Positions 1 through 11,603 of a stretch of DNA of 64,000 nucleotides are shown here, piece after piece. The DNA lies in NCBI GenBank assembly GCA_030533445.1, contig CM060083.1:27950666-28014665 (forward strand). The letters run 5' to 3'. The translations under genes and the position numbers were made by a program. How positions within the stretch are numbered: position 1 is the stretch's first letter; every line of letters begins with the position of its first letter. The stretch is from Cyprinodon diabolis. Its lineage: Eukaryota > Chordata > Actinopteri > Cyprinodontiformes > Cyprinodontidae. The notes below the pieces were generated by a model. That model searched no databases. It was not told the origin of the DNA and saw only the letters and a list, made by a program, of their open reading frames with translations.

Positions 1-424
1 AACAAAAAATTAATAATGTTGCATCATTGTCACATGGACACACAGTGGTAGCAGTATCATGTTGTGTGAATTAGTTTCTTTAGGAGAGATCATGAAATGT
101 ATTGAAAATTGATACAGTCAAACACAAGTAAGTTATAAAAATATAAAATAAAATCCATAGTATAAGAGAATGGAAAATAATTGGAAATGGAGGAAAATAA
201 ACCCACTCACAGACAAATGTTTAGAGATTCACAAACTAATGGAATATATTATAAATATTTTATGCACATGTAGCTTAGATTTCATATATTTTGGTATACT
301 CATCAAGAAGGCATGAATGCATGGGGATGATATCCTCAGCATTACCAATGTAATGTGTAATTATTTTTTACACTTTTTATAAGACCATAAAGTTGGCAAA
401 AATACTATTTGTGCTCGACGGGTA
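1..424. other. AT-rich non-coding flank
   Basis: AT-rich sequence with no convincing open reading frame, splice signal or repeat structure that I can recognise. Confidence 0.5.
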
Positions 425-660
425 TGTATGGGGAGTGGTGGCCTAGTAGTTAGAGCATTGGGCTTGGGTCCTGGGGGTTCTGAATTCAAGTCCCACATAC
501 TCTGTTATTCTGGGTCCTTGAGCAAGACCCTTAACCCAAAACTGCTCCCCGGGCACCAACAGATGCAGCCCACTATTCCCGAAAGGGCATCCCCTTTCGG
601 GAATAGATTAAATGCAGAGAGTGAATTTACCCAATGTGGAACAAGAAAGGATTTGCAACC
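425..660 (+). repeat. tRNA-derived SINE (fish type)
   Basis: A tRNA-like head carries an A-box-like segment at 439-450 (TGGCCTAGTAGT) and a B-box-like segment at 476-487 (GGTTCTGAATTC). It is followed by the conserved fish SINE body 'GAGCAAGACCCTTAACCC' and 'GCTCCCCGGGC'. A second copy of the same family lies in reverse orientation at about 51770-51995 and shares the head, the body and the downstream 'TTAAATGCAGAG' block. The short ORF across it is incidental. Exact ends and target duplication were not resolved. Confidence 0.8.
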
Positions 661-1430
661 TGCCTGCTATCTCATGAATGTTATTTATTATCTGCTTTAA
701 AGATATCTGTCAATAATATAACCAATTCTACTTTGCTTTTTCTCATTTAATTATAAAGTATGTGAACAAGGTTTATCTTTTAGAGAAAAATTACAATAAA
801 AGGTAAAATGTAACTGGATTAAATTTAGGTCCTACATATTATATCATGTCTTGTTTAAGTATGTAGATAGATGATTTTCTTACAAGATTTAACTGGTGCT
901 ATATTTTTGCAAGAGAAAGCTAACCTATACATTGAATTATGTTTGCAATGCAATTAGTGACCACCATAATTCTAAGTTATGGTTTAAATATATACCAAAA
1001 ACATTGTACCTATTGAAAGAAAAAAGAAACTGATAAGAAGCCAAACTGGACTAATCTGAGTGGATCAATTACCATTTGCCAATATGACCAAAGCTTTATA
1101 CATTTTATCATTTTCCATTCAGATCTATAATTTATCACAGAGGAATCAAAAACAAACACAGTGTTGCAAAAAATTGCAAGCAGTTGCCTGGATGTTTACT
1201 TACACACTGTTCTTGCTGTTTTCAAGCCAACAAAGGCAGTTTCTCATAAATTATGCAAATAGAGTGGATGAAGACTTGGAAGCAAATCAATCTTTAATTT
1301 TTTTTTCGAGAGAAGGAACACTGTACATCCTGAGAAGGCTTCTCCTGGAAAATCCAGTCTTTTGCAGATATTTCACAAGCTGTACTTTACTAATGGCTCT
1401 TAAATAGCTCATATTCTAGAATTGCACTGC
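661..1430. other. AT-rich non-coding stretch
   Basis: No recognisable gene. An open frame at 1060-1407 has AT-rich, low-information composition, no recognisable domain and no start context, so I treat it as chance. Confidence 0.4.
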
Positions 1431-1433
1431 TTA

Positions 1434-1700
1434 AAGGAATAGTACACCCAAAAACTGATTAGCCTTCATTTTCTACTCACCCCCATGCTGAACAACACTC
1501 TGGAGTACTTTTTTGATATCTCAAATGCATCTGGAGATCTGGGAGGCTTCTTGCTGTCTGCTGACATTCAAATAATGGAGGTCTATGGTGCCCGAGGCAG
1601 AAAGGTCCATAAAAGTCCACAAAAAACGTGTCAATATTCCTCCATACTGCTCGTCCAATGTAATCCAAGTGTCCTGAGTGGGTAGCGTCCATAATTTACT
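1434..1700. repeat. Interspersed repeat with GGAATAGTACACCC-type end
   Basis: Begins 'AAAGGAATAGTACACCCA' and continues 'TACTCACCCCCATG', the signature of a dispersed repeat common in fish (consensus AAAGGGATAGTTCACCC... TACTCACCCTCATG). It is decayed. The two overlapping short ORFs on opposite strands here are incidental. The family assignment to a DNA element rests on memory of the consensus only. Confidence 0.4.
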
Positions 1701-1939
1701 CGAAACAAAGTAATTTAGAATGTTTTAGAGCCTAAACAGTAGTGTATAGGATTTCCTAAAAGCGCGCGCCTGCGAGTTCACGACTCTACTGAAACCGCGG
1801 CAGACCAAACCAGATGAAAGTGCGCATTCATCGTCTGCTCTGCCGATAATGCAAGCGTAGAAGAAGAAGTTCTGCTTTTCACCTGTTAATTTTCTGCCGT
1901 GAGCCAGGTGAGCACAGATGATCTTCTTTGAGATAGGGC

Positions 1940-2428
1940 TGTCACGGTCTTGGTTCTGTTATGTTTTCTTTTGAGTATTCAGTTTTACTTTGCTCCATGT
2001 TTTCTAGTTTTATTGTTTAAATTCCTATTTTGTTTTGTTTTCTGGATAAAGTTCTTAGGTTTTGTTGCCCTCTGTTGCCCTCTTGTGTTGGTCTCCTTTT
2101 CCCTAGCTCCTTTTTAGACTCCTCTCTTCACACCTGCTTCCAATCTGCTCGTTAGTCCTCTCTTTGTTCAGTCTACCAAAAATACTCTCCTTGTGCAGTT
2201 CCTCAGTGCTGGTTCCTTGTCTTACCTCATCTCTCCTCGCCTTTCACTGACTCCACGTGCTCTTTTCCCCTGATGTTTCCATGGTTCTGGTTTGTGTTAC
2301 ATTTTAAGTTGGATTTTTGGATTCCTGCCTCACTTGTTTGTGATCATTCAATAAAATCTTCAAGGAACTTACCTCTGCCTCTCTGCCTCTACATTTCTGT
2401 CCTCAAAAACCACAACCAAACCTTGACA
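1940..2428 (+). repeat. Probable solo LTR or LTR-like repeat
   Basis: The segment begins TGTCACGG and ends TTGACA, so it has TG...CA ends. It is T/C-rich and has an AATAAA signal near 2350, as an LTR R region would. No 5-bp duplication was found at the edges. The first ~16 bases and the reverse complement of the last ~16 are similar to each other, so a terminal-inverted-repeat element is a possible alternative. Confidence 0.4.
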
Positions 2429-2519
2429 CCGGCCAAGGATGAGGGACGTCTTGTTGATCTCCGTCTCCATCTCCCAATCCGCTCTTGCCTGTGTCCGACC
2501 TTCAGACATTTCGAAATCT

Positions 2520-2915
2520 TTTTCTGAATTGATTGTAGCATGACATAATCAATTTACGTTCGCCGTTTGAAGAACATCTGCTTGCTTCTGATGATTTCCT
2601 TTAACTAACCAATGAGTATTCGCATTATATGACTCATCAAATTACACTAGTTTTCACTAGATGTGGATGGAGCCAATGATCTGCATTGGATGGCGCACAA
2701 CGTGAAATAAATATTTAGAAACATTAAACCGAAGCCACGAGTAACGTTTGTTTTAAAAATGTAAGGAATAGAAAGTACAGATACTTGTGTTAAAATGTAA
2801 TGAGTAGAAGTCCGAAGTAGGAAGAAAAATATGTTATGGAGTAAAGTATAGATGACTAAAAAGTGTACTTAAGTACAGTAACAAAGTATTTGTACTTCGT
2901 TACTCAACACCTCTG
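2520..2915. mobile_element. hAT-type element, one terminus preserved
   Basis: The right end reads 'TACTTAAGTACAGTAACAAAG' style repeats and finishes AACACCTCTG. This is the Tol2/hAT-like terminus (CAGAGGTGT in reverse) with the typical run of TACTT/AAGTA subterminal motifs. No matching left terminus was identified, so the element is truncated or interrupted; the left coordinate is approximate. No transposase coding is visible. Confidence 0.5.
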
Positions 2916-4150
2916 CCAGATTCTGCTTGGGCATTACACCACTATTGTTGTTTGGTTTTATTTTTTAGCATTTCAATATTCTAGCATATAAGCCTTTACT
3001 GAACACGATCCAAGTTATTGGCCCAATATCTCTTCCTACTTATAGTATCCTAACTAAGTATTTAATCAGGTTATATTTATTTAGGCAACAAAATAAAGCA
3101 AAACTGAAATATAAAAAATATTTTAGGTGATTGTGAATAATTAAGGAATTATGAAATTTGTGTAGCGCTATCATAAGAGGAAAAAACAATGTATTATAAA
3201 TACTGGGCAAACCAAAACATACAGTATAACATTTGAAAATCCATTGAATCTGGAACTTGGATGTTATGTCATTGGAGAGAGTGGCAATTTGTTCCATGCT
3301 GTTTGAAAATACTTTAAAAATCTATGTTTTAAACAGATTTTTAGCATGTTAAAGCATTTCTCATGGATCTTCAACAGGGTCATTATGTGAGAGTCAATAC
3401 AATCAGTGAGCTCATTCAAGCTGGGCATGTTAGCAGCTCTTAGCAGTCCACACTCCTATGTTTCATTAATTCCTCTGAAACGAAATTCAGAGTTGCAGTG
3501 TCCCTCTCCCTCTCTTCTAATCTAATAAATATAATGATACAGATTTCTAAATTCAATAAGCTTAATCTTGGGGAAACAGATGCTTTCAATAGGGAGAGAA
3601 AGTGGTCCCAGCTGGCACATGGTAAAAATAAAACACATTTTTTCTAGAGATGAGTGATTTAAATATTGCAAAAAGTTGTTAAAAGTGTTGTACTCTATGC
3701 ACTACGCTTACTTTATGGAATCACATCAGAAATAGCTTTTTTCATTTACAATTTTTTTTTTTTATCTACATATGATTTTATACAATGCTATGTAGAAAAT
3801 AGAACTTTGCACAACTTTATAAAACAATGCAGACAGTTATTTATCAGGAGGCCTTGTGCACGTATTCTGTAAAATACAACCAGATTAGTTTTAAATTTAT
3901 GCGCATGCAATGATAATCCTAACAATCTCTCTTGCAGTATTTTGATTTCAACCAGTTTTAAATTTAAAATGTAATACAAATACAACTCATTTGGAACCTT
4001 GAAAATTTGTATATCTTCAAATACAATTAGTAAAAAGTGTAGTATTTCAAAATTGTCATTCAGAATTAGGTCATTAAGCGAGTGGTATGTTGTTCGCATT
4101 CCTAAGAATTACTTCTGCCCTGTGTCCTTTGATAGTAGACTTCAGTCTTA
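2916..4150. other. Non-coding stretch
   Basis: AT-rich and without recognisable genes. Short ORFs on both strands (for example around 3040-3297 and 3788-4099) show no domain and no codon structure that I would trust. Confidence 0.45.
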
Positions 4151-4615
4151 AGCCTGATTTATACTTTGAAACTAGGTTGTCTGCGTAGGTGTCGCAGTGA
4201 AGAAAATGACGTCTCTGCCCCCTCCGCAGACACTCTGCTGCACCTCTCCCAAAATGTAGGTGGGCGCAGAAAGTGCAGCAGACAGGAGGACTCTGATTGG
4301 TCAAATCTACATGCACTTGCCGGTTTGTTTTGTTTTTATGACAGCAGTTGTGGAAAACAACTCGCGAAGTTGGACCAGCTAGAAGAGCGAGGTGCGCGAG
4401 AACGCTGGGACCCTTTTTCCTCCTGGATCCCCGCTCTTTTTCGGCGTAATGTCCCTCTGTTGTCGGACAAACTCGCCCACACTTCCTCTCCGCCTCGGCC
4501 GTATGTAGACCCACAATGTATAGCGCAAACCACGCTCAAAATCGAGCATAAATCGAAAAATGTCTGCGTCAAGCTCACTGCGACACACTGCTGCGGGGAG
4601 TATAACCAGCCTATA
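4151..4615. mobile_element. MITE, possibly PIF/Harbinger-like
   Basis: GC-richer island. Its left end 'GCCTGATTTATACTTTG' is imperfectly inverted at the right end (GTATAACCAGCC), and both ends are followed inward by similar 'GTCTGCG...GTCGCAGTGA' blocks. The 'GATTTATACTT...TGCGT' opening resembles fish Harbinger-type MITEs. Several ORFs cover it on both strands (4074-4776) and all look incidental. No transposase remains. Confidence 0.5.
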
Positions 4616-5200
4616 ACCAGCTGTTGGGAACGAGTCTTTGCTGTGTTAAAAGAAAGCTCTATGTTTGCACCTTGAAGCTTTCTCTCTCTGATTCTTTTTC
4701 CTGAAAAGAAATCCCTCGGGACAAACTCTTTAAATAACACTTCATAACGTATATGTATTAAATAACCATGAGTCATGACAAAAGATTTTGATAGAAACTG
4801 TATTCTTAATCAGATCAAAGAAGTTGCTTAGGGTTACAGAAGGCAGCTGCCTACCAACAGGGTTCACTTCTCAGGAAGTGGTCCTGACAAACAGTTCGAG
4901 AAGCATTTTATACTTCAGTATGCCACATCATCACATCCAGTGTTGGGCACGTTACTTTAAAAAAGTAATTAGTTATAGTTACTAGTTACTTCTTCCAAAA
5001 AGTAACTGAGTTACTCCACAATAAAAGTAACTAGTTACTAGTAAAAGTAACTATTGCGTTACTTTTGCATTTCTTACGCTCACCACCCGGCCCCCACCTT
5101 CTTGCCGTGTGTTTACAAAGCCAGCTGAATAGAGTGGACGACAAAGACAAGAACCTGCAGAGAGTTTAGCATTTATTGCAACTCAACGTAAATGACATCA

Positions 5201-5253
5201 AGGGGGAACGCTCTCTGATGGGCTTCTAAACCCCATCAGAGAGCGTTCCCCCT
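5201..5253. repeat. Perfect 22-bp inverted repeat (hairpin)
   Basis: The arm at 5201-5222 is exactly complementary to the arm at 5232-5253, with a 9-base loop. It lies inside the hAT element. Confidence 0.9.
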
Positions 5254-5431
5254 GCTTAACATGGGGTTTAGGTATCTGATGCGGTGTAAATAACATCAGG
5301 CTGCATTACCTCTACTCATTGGTGTGAAGGTTTTTAACAAGGCGTTCAGATCTGGTGAGTGTATGAAATTAATAACTGGGGATGTCTAATTCTGAAATCC
5401 TGTGTGTTTGGGTTGTTATAGATACTGCAAC

Positions 5432-5526
<95 letters not shown>

Positions 5527-5586
5527 CATCCATCCATCCATCCATCCATCCATCTATCTATCAACCCCCCCCCCCCCCCCCCCCCC
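5432..5586. repeat. (ATCT)n/(ATCC)n microsatellite and C22 tract
   Basis: About 90 bases of ATCT repeats are followed by ATCC repeats, a few more ATCT units and then an uninterrupted run of 22 C (5565-5586). The overlapping 'YLSIYLS' ORFs are translations of the repeat. Confidence 0.97.
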
Positions 5587-5936
5587 GTGGCGCGAGCACA
5601 GGGCGGCTGTTACGCACATTTAGCGAGCATGCGCGTTTCCTGTCGCTTACACGTTGATTCATGCCGCCTGCGCTGTGTGGAGATGCAGGGGAAACGGTTT
5701 CTGATGGGGAAACGCAGCTCGACGTAACACCGGTATTTCCATCTGGAAAACGCTCTTCTTCTGCTGGAGCCCTCCTCACTCTCCAACTCTCTGTGTGTGC
5801 TGTACGTTAACACCCGTAACAGCCAATCTCATCCTCCCTTCTCTAAGGACAAGGCGCGCACGAGTCCTATCATGAAAAAAGGTGCGACCTGGGTAACGCG
5901 CTGTAACGGGGTGTCGGCAATGGTAACTGCGTTATA

Positions 5937-7082
5937 TCCATCCATCCATCCATCTTCCTCCGCTTATCCGGGGTCGGGTCGCGGGGGCAGCAGCCTAAGT
6001 AGGGAGGCCCAGACTTCCCTCTCCCCAGCCACTTCTTCTAGCCCCTCAGGAGGAACCCCAAGGCGTTCCCAGGCCAGCCGAGAAACATAGTCTCTCCAGC
6101 ATGTCCTGGGTCTTCCCCGGGGCCTCCTCACCAGGGAGGCGTCCAGGAGGCATCCTAACCAGATGCCCGAGCCACCTCAACTGGCTCCTCTCGACGTGGA
6201 GGAGCAGCGGCTCTTCTCCGAGTGCCTCCCGGATGACCGAGCTTCTCACCCTATCTCTAAGGGAGAGCCCAGCCACCCTACGGAGGAAACCCATTTCGGT
6301 CGCTTGTATCCGCAAGCTCGTTCTTTCAGTCATGACCCGGAGTTCATGACCATAGATGAGGGTAGGAACGTAGATCGACCGGTAAATCGAGAGCTTCACT
6401 TTTTGACTCAGTTCTCTCTTCACGATGCCGGACCGGTACAGCGTCCACTTCACAGCAGACGCTGCGCCAATCCGCCTGTCGATCTCCCGCTCCCTTCTTC
6501 CCTCATTCGTGAACAAGATCCAGAGATACTTAAACTCCTCCACTTGGGGCAGGACACCCCCCCCCCGACCCGGAGAAGGCACTCTACCCTTTTCCGGCCT
6601 CGGATTTGGAGGCACTGATCCCCATCCCGGCCGCTTCACACTCGGCTGCGAACCGATCCAGCGAGAGCTGCAGATCACGACCTGATGAAGCCAATAGGAC
6701 CACATCATCTGCAAAAAGCAGAGATGCAATCCTAAGGCCACCAAAACGGATCCCCTCAACACCTTGGCTGCGCCTAGAAATTCTGTCCATGAAGGTAATG
6801 AAGAGTCCAACTCTCACCGGTCATACAGGGACCTGACAGCCCGTATCAAAGGGCCCTACACCCCGTACTCCCGGAGAACCCCCCACAAGGCTCCCCGAGG
6901 GACACGGTCGAACGCCTTCTCCAAGTCCACAGAGCACATGTAGACTGGTTGGGCGAACTCCCATGCACCCTCCAGGACCCTGCTGAGGGTGTAGAGCTGG
7001 TCCAGCGTTCCACGACCAGGACGAAAACCACACTGCTCTTCCTGAATCCGAGGTTCGACAATCCGACGGACCCTCCTCTCCA
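5937..7082 (-). mobile_element. Rex3 (RTE clade) LINE fragment, degenerate
   Basis: The minus strand encodes pieces of a non-LTR reverse transcriptase. In element order these are a fragment at 7083-6856 with GFRPGRGTLDQLYTL and DLEKAFDRVPRG, a fragment at 6817-6584 with FMDRISRR and LLFADDVVLLASS (the catalytic FADD), and a C-terminal thumb/tail fragment at about 6540-6046 with EFKYLWILFTNEG, YGHELRVMTE and RWLGHLVRMPPGRLPG. The 3' end is a (GATG)n tail, seen as (CATC)n at 5937-5954, which is typical of Rex3. The 5' half is missing, and about 100 bases between the first two RT pieces are deleted. Flanks ACTGCGTTATA (5926-5936) and ACTACGTTATA (7083-7093) are an 11-bp target duplication with one change, showing insertion into the hAT element. 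Dead copy. Confidence 0.88.
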
Positions 7083-7182
7083 ACTACGTTATAGTTACAG
7101 TCAAAGTAATTAGTTAGATTACTCGTTACTAAAGAAAGGTAACTGCGTTAATAACGCCGTTAGTCCCATCACTGATCACATC

Positions 7183-7741
7183 ATTACATTATACAAATTT
7201 GTGGATGAGGAGACATCCATGGCTCCAGCCTTATCAAAATATTACACTTTATTCTTAGCTGAAGGACACCACTCTCATTCCATTTCCAAATCTTTGCCAC
7301 TTACAAAATGTAGATTATAACTGTGTATAGCCAGACAGAGGAACTGGCCTAATTAGATAAACTACTGAGGAAAACATCAGTTCTGACATGAACAGCCAGC
7401 TAAAATTAAGGTGTAATAAACTCACACATCATCAATGATAATTATCCTAACAGCTGTCTACGTCTTAAATTGTTTTGGTCCACTCTGTAAAGCCTCAAAC
7501 TCAACGCTAAATCTAAAATTTTGAATTTAAACAGCTTCCTGGATGGAAAGCAAAATTTCTTGAAAATTTGAAACTTAGTCCAGTGGATTGTTTTTTTTTT
7601 TACTTTTTTGCAATAACCAAGCATTACTGTACCAGTCCACCAAGACATTGTGGCCCAATGTGGGTATTTATCTGAGAGCAGATAAACTGGTAACTATACG
7701 AGAGCTGCTGGTATTCACTCATCAGAAACATGTTTTACAAA

Positions 7742-7742
<1 letters not shown>
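7183..7742. other. Non-coding stretch
   Basis: No gene is recognisable. It lies between the hAT element and the truncated gypsy element. Confidence 0.45.

Positions 7743-7775
<33 letters not shown>
7743..7775. repeat. (TA)n microsatellite
   Basis: Uninterrupted TA repeat at the broken 5' boundary of the gypsy element. It is translated as YIYIYIY within an incidental fused ORF. Confidence 0.95.
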
Positions 7776-7779
<4 letters not shown>

Positions 7780-8160
7780 TTAGAGGATTTAATTAAACTA
7801 ACCATCCGGTTGGATAATAGACTGCGAACTAGGAACTGTTCTAGGCCAAGAAACCATACTTTTTCTGCCACTTCTCCTGCATCTAACTGCCCTTCTGTTT
7901 CTTCTGGATCCCTAGAGCCCAGTACCAGACCAAGGATTAAGAACCAATCATCTTCTCCTCCTGTTCATGTTTCTCACATTTTCTCCACGTCTATAGAAGG
8001 AGCTGTGGTCGAACCCATGCAGATTGGGCATACTAGACTCTCCAACGAAGAAAGACAACGAAGAGTTAAAGGAAACCTGTGTCTGTATTGTGGTGAGCCT
8101 GGCCATTTTATCGCTACATGCCCAGCTAAATCAAAAGCCGGGGTCCGTCAGAGGATGTGA
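7776..8160 (+). pseudogene. gag: Gag C-terminal fragment (CCHC knuckle)
   Basis: The open frame in this interval encodes the end of a gypsy Gag: a [14 protein letters not shown] segment, a Ser/Pro-rich linker, the [11 protein letters not shown]...E motif and a zinc knuckle [14 protein letters not shown] near the stop at 8158-8160. Gag would form the particle and bind the element RNA. The N-terminal capsid part is missing, and the open frame continues upstream only through the microsatellite. The stop lies immediately before pol, which is in another frame, as in related elements that use a ribosomal frameshift or re-initiation. Confidence 0.85.
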
Positions 8161-11100
8161 GGAGTCTGACGGACCATCTAAGATCTGAGAAATCTCCTCA
8201 CCAATTGTTGCCTGCTACTCTGTTTTGCCCTGATCAGACTCTCACCTTATCTGCCTTCATAGACTCTGGTTGTGAGAGAAACCTCATTGACTCTAATCTG
8301 GTTCAACAGTTGAAGATTGAAACTGTTCCTCTGAAAAGACCTCTCAGGGTTTCAGCTATTGATGGGAAGAAGCTGCATCAAGTCACTCACCAGACACGCC
8401 CATAGGAGCTTCTAATCTCTGGAAATCACCGTGAGACCCTAACATTTTTTGTTTTCCCCTCTGCTTGTTCATCTCTTGTCCTAGGATTCAAGTGGTTGGA
8501 ACTACACAACCCCCACATCAACTGGGCTGAACGCCATATTGAGTCTTGGTCCGCTTCCTGTCACGTATCATGTCTCCGTTCTGCGGCTCCTGTTATTCAG
8601 TCCCCTAGAGGTAGGGGGGAGGTGGACCCTCCTGACCTTTCTCCCGTCCCTTCAGAGTATCATGATCCGGCACCAGTCTTCAGTAAGGTCAGTGCGACGT
8701 CCCTTCCACCACATAGGCCATATGACTGCGCCATTGATCTACTTCCAGGAGCTCCCCTTCCAAGCAGTAGACTGTACAACATCTCCAAACCTGAACGGGA
8801 AACCATGGAGAAATACATTAATGAGTCTTTGGCTGCTGGAATCATCCGACCATCTTCATCCCCTCTCGGTGCTGGTTTTTTCTTTGTGGCGAAAAAGGAC
8901 GGTTCTCTCCGACCCTGTATTGACTACAGGGGATTGAATCAGATAACTGTCAAAAATAAATACCCCTTACCATTACTAGCATCAGCCTTTGAACCTGTCC
9001 AAGGGGCAACAGTCTTCACTAAACTCGACTTAAGAAACGCATACCATCTCCTTAGGATAAGAGAAGGAGATGAATGGAAGACGGCCTTTAAGACCCCAAT
9101 AGGACAATTTGAATATTTGGTCATGCCTTTTGGTCTAACGAACGCTCCTGCCTGTTTCCAAGCTCTCGTTAATGATGTCCTCAGAGACTTCCTCAATGTT
9201 TTTGATTTTGTGTACATTGATGATATCCTGATCTACTCAAAGAACCTGTCCGATCATAAAAAACATGTCCGTCTGGTCCTTCAAAGACTGCTAGAGAATA
9301 AACTCTTCGTTAAGGCTGAGAAATGTGAATTTCACCAACCATCTGTCACTTTTCTAGGGTTTGTGCTCGAGGGCGGGCAAGTGAAGCCATCTGAAGACAA
9401 GATAAAAGCAGTTTTGGACTGGCCAACCCCTGAGAACCGTAAGCAACTTTAGAGATTTCTGGGCTTTGCCAACTTTTATAGACGTTTCATGAGAAACTAC
9501 AGCCAAACAGCTCTACCTCTCACAGCGTTAACCTCTGTTAAAAAGACATTCAAATGGTCTCCTGAGACTGAAGCAGCCTTTAACAAACTGAAAACTCTTT
9601 TTTCCAGCGCTCCCATTTTGATTCAACCTGACCCCTCTAAATAATTCATTTTGGAGGTGGACGCATCAGATTTTGGAGTGGGAGCTGTTTTGTCCCAACA
9701 ATCAGTTACCGATCAAAAGACTCACCCCTGTGCTTTTTTTTCATGTAGACTCTCTCCTGCAGAGCAGAACTATGATGTCAGTGACAGAGAGCTACTAGCC
9801 ATCAAACTAGCCCTGGAAGAATGGAGGCATTGGCTTGAGGGAGCTGAACATCCGGTCCTGGTCTGGACGGACCACAAGAACCTGTCCTATATTCAGTCTG
9901 CCAAGAGGTCCAATCCATGTCATTCTCGATGGCCTCTGTTTTTCTCCAGATTCAACCTAATTATCTCTTACAGACCCGGTTCTAAGAACATCAAGCCCGA
10001 CTCTCTCTCTCGCCTTTACTCATCTGACCAACCTGAAACTCCCGAGCCTGTCCTCCCTGCCACTTGTACGATTGGAGCCGTTTCATGTGAGATCACTGAT
10101 CTCATCAACCTTGCCTTAGCCTCTGAACCTGAACCAGGTAATGGTCCACCTAATAAAACTTACATTCCGTCTTCCGTCAGATCCCGTCTCATCCAGTGGA
10201 TGCACGCAGCCAAGTTCTCTGCCCATCCTGGTGTGAGTAGAACCATCGCCCTCATCACACAATGCTTTTGGTCGCCGTCCCTTCACAAGGACGTGAAGGA
10301 GTACATGTTGGCCTGTCCCATCTGTGCCAGGAATAAATCAACCCACCAACCACCATCCGGGCTGCTGTGTCCTCTGCCTGTTCCGTCTCGACCGTGGTCT
10401 CACATCGCTGTGGACTTCGTTACCGGTCTTCCAGTCTCCAGGGGTATGTCAACTATTTTAACCATTGTCGACCGATTTTCCAAAGCCTGTCACCTGGTTC
10501 CCCTTAGGAAACTACCTACAGCCTTCCAGACCGCCCAGCTCCTAGTAAAACACGTCTTCCGTCTGCGCAGGATTCCTCAAGAAATCCTTTCTGATCGAGG
10601 TCCCCAGTTCATCTCTCAGGTCTGGAAAGCTTTCTGTTCTGCTCTTAACCCCAAAATATCTCTCACATCTGGATATAGTCCTCAGACTAATGGCCAAACA
10701 GAGAGGATGAATCAAGAGCTCGAATCCACTCTCCGTTGCCTAACCTCTAACAATCCGACTGACTGGAGTCCGTTTCTGCCATGGGTAGAATACGCCCACA
10801 ACACTCAAAAATCCGCTGCAACTGGTTTATCTCCTTTTCAAGTGTCCATTGGTTACCAACCACCTCTTTTTCCCGCAGATGAGAGAGAAATTTCAGTCCG
10901 GTCCGTTCATCATCACATCCGTCGCTGCCATAGACTTTGAAATGAAGCCATCACGGCTCTCAACCACTCCTCCATCACCAACAAAAGATACGCTGACAAG
11001 CATCGTCGTCCTGCACCAGAGTATACACCTGGTCAGGAGGTATGGCTCTCAACCTGTGACATTCCCCTGAAATCTATGTCTAAGAAACTCTCCCCTAGAT

Positions 11101-11603
11101 ACATCGGTCCGTACAAGATTGCTCAGGTCATCAATCCATCTGCTGTCCGTCTGCACCTGCCTTCATCTCTCTGTATACACCCCACCTTCCACGTCTCTCA
11201 GATCAAGCCCGTTCTCACCAGTCCTCTGTGCCCTCCGTCCGACTCCCCTCTACCCGCCCGGGACATTGACGGCCACCCGGCTTTCACCGTTCGCCGGATC
11301 GTGGACTCCCGTCGTCGAGGTCGCGGTTGGCAGTACCTCGTCGACTGGGAGGGCTACGGTCCGGAGGACCGCACCTGGGTTCCTTGCTCTTTCATCCTTG
11401 ATCCGTCCCTCATCGAGGACTACAAGAGTTCCCTCCCGTCCACTTCCTCTGGACCGCCAGGAGGCGGTCGTTGGGGGGGGGGGTACTGTTGGGATCTGGA
11501 GATCTGCCACCTGTCTCCTGCAGAGAGCGCTGTGGGTCTCCTGAGCTGGAGCCTTCCCACACACCTGAGGATCTTCAGCTCATCAGGAGACCTCCCTTCA
11601 TAA
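8157..11603 (+). pseudogene. pol: Gypsy Pol (PR-RT-RNase H-IN-chromodomain), four stops
   Basis: A single frame runs through 8157-11603. Protease: FIDSGCERNLID around 8257-8292. [12 protein letters not shown], the [10 protein letters not shown] block and catalytic [11 protein letters not shown] near 9207-9240. RNase [13 protein letters not shown] from 9657, then the SDRELLAIK and TDHKNLSYI blocks. Integrase: H..H..C..C finger ([10 protein letters not shown]... CPICARNK), then DDE residues in [16 protein letters not shown] and [12 protein letters not shown]. Chromodomain: about 11281-11430 (RRIVDSR... [11 protein letters not shown]). In-frame stops fall at 8403 (TAG), 9450 (TAG), 9642 (TAA) and 10938 (TGA); no frameshift was found. 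The ORF runs past the natural end into the LTR. It once copied element RNA to DNA and integrated it. Confidence 0.93.

Larger units (their letters stand above)
4938..7174. mobile_element. hAT non-autonomous element with nested LINE
   Basis: The left end CAGTGTTGGG and right end CCCATCACTG form a 10-bp terminal inverted repeat with one mismatch. Both sides carry the GTTACT/AGTAAC-rich subterminal region typical of hAT elements. It is flanked by a perfect 8-bp duplication ATCACATC at 4930-4937 and 7175-7182, the hAT target size. Inside lie a perfect hairpin (5201-5253), a TCTA/TCCA microsatellite with a C22 tract (5432-5586) and a Rex3 LINE inserted at 5937-7082. No hAT transposase ORF is present. 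Confidence 0.88.

Noticed and set aside
1060..1407. 115-codon ORF
   Set aside because: No domain, no splice context, AT-rich composition like its surroundings.
4074..4776. Overlapping ORFs of up to 169 codons on both strands
   Set aside because: They lie in a MITE-like island, overlap each other in several frames and show no domain.
5382..5657. CRISPR-like or protein-coding tandem repeat
   Set aside because: It is a 4-base microsatellite translated into YLSI repeats; no spacers and no gene context.
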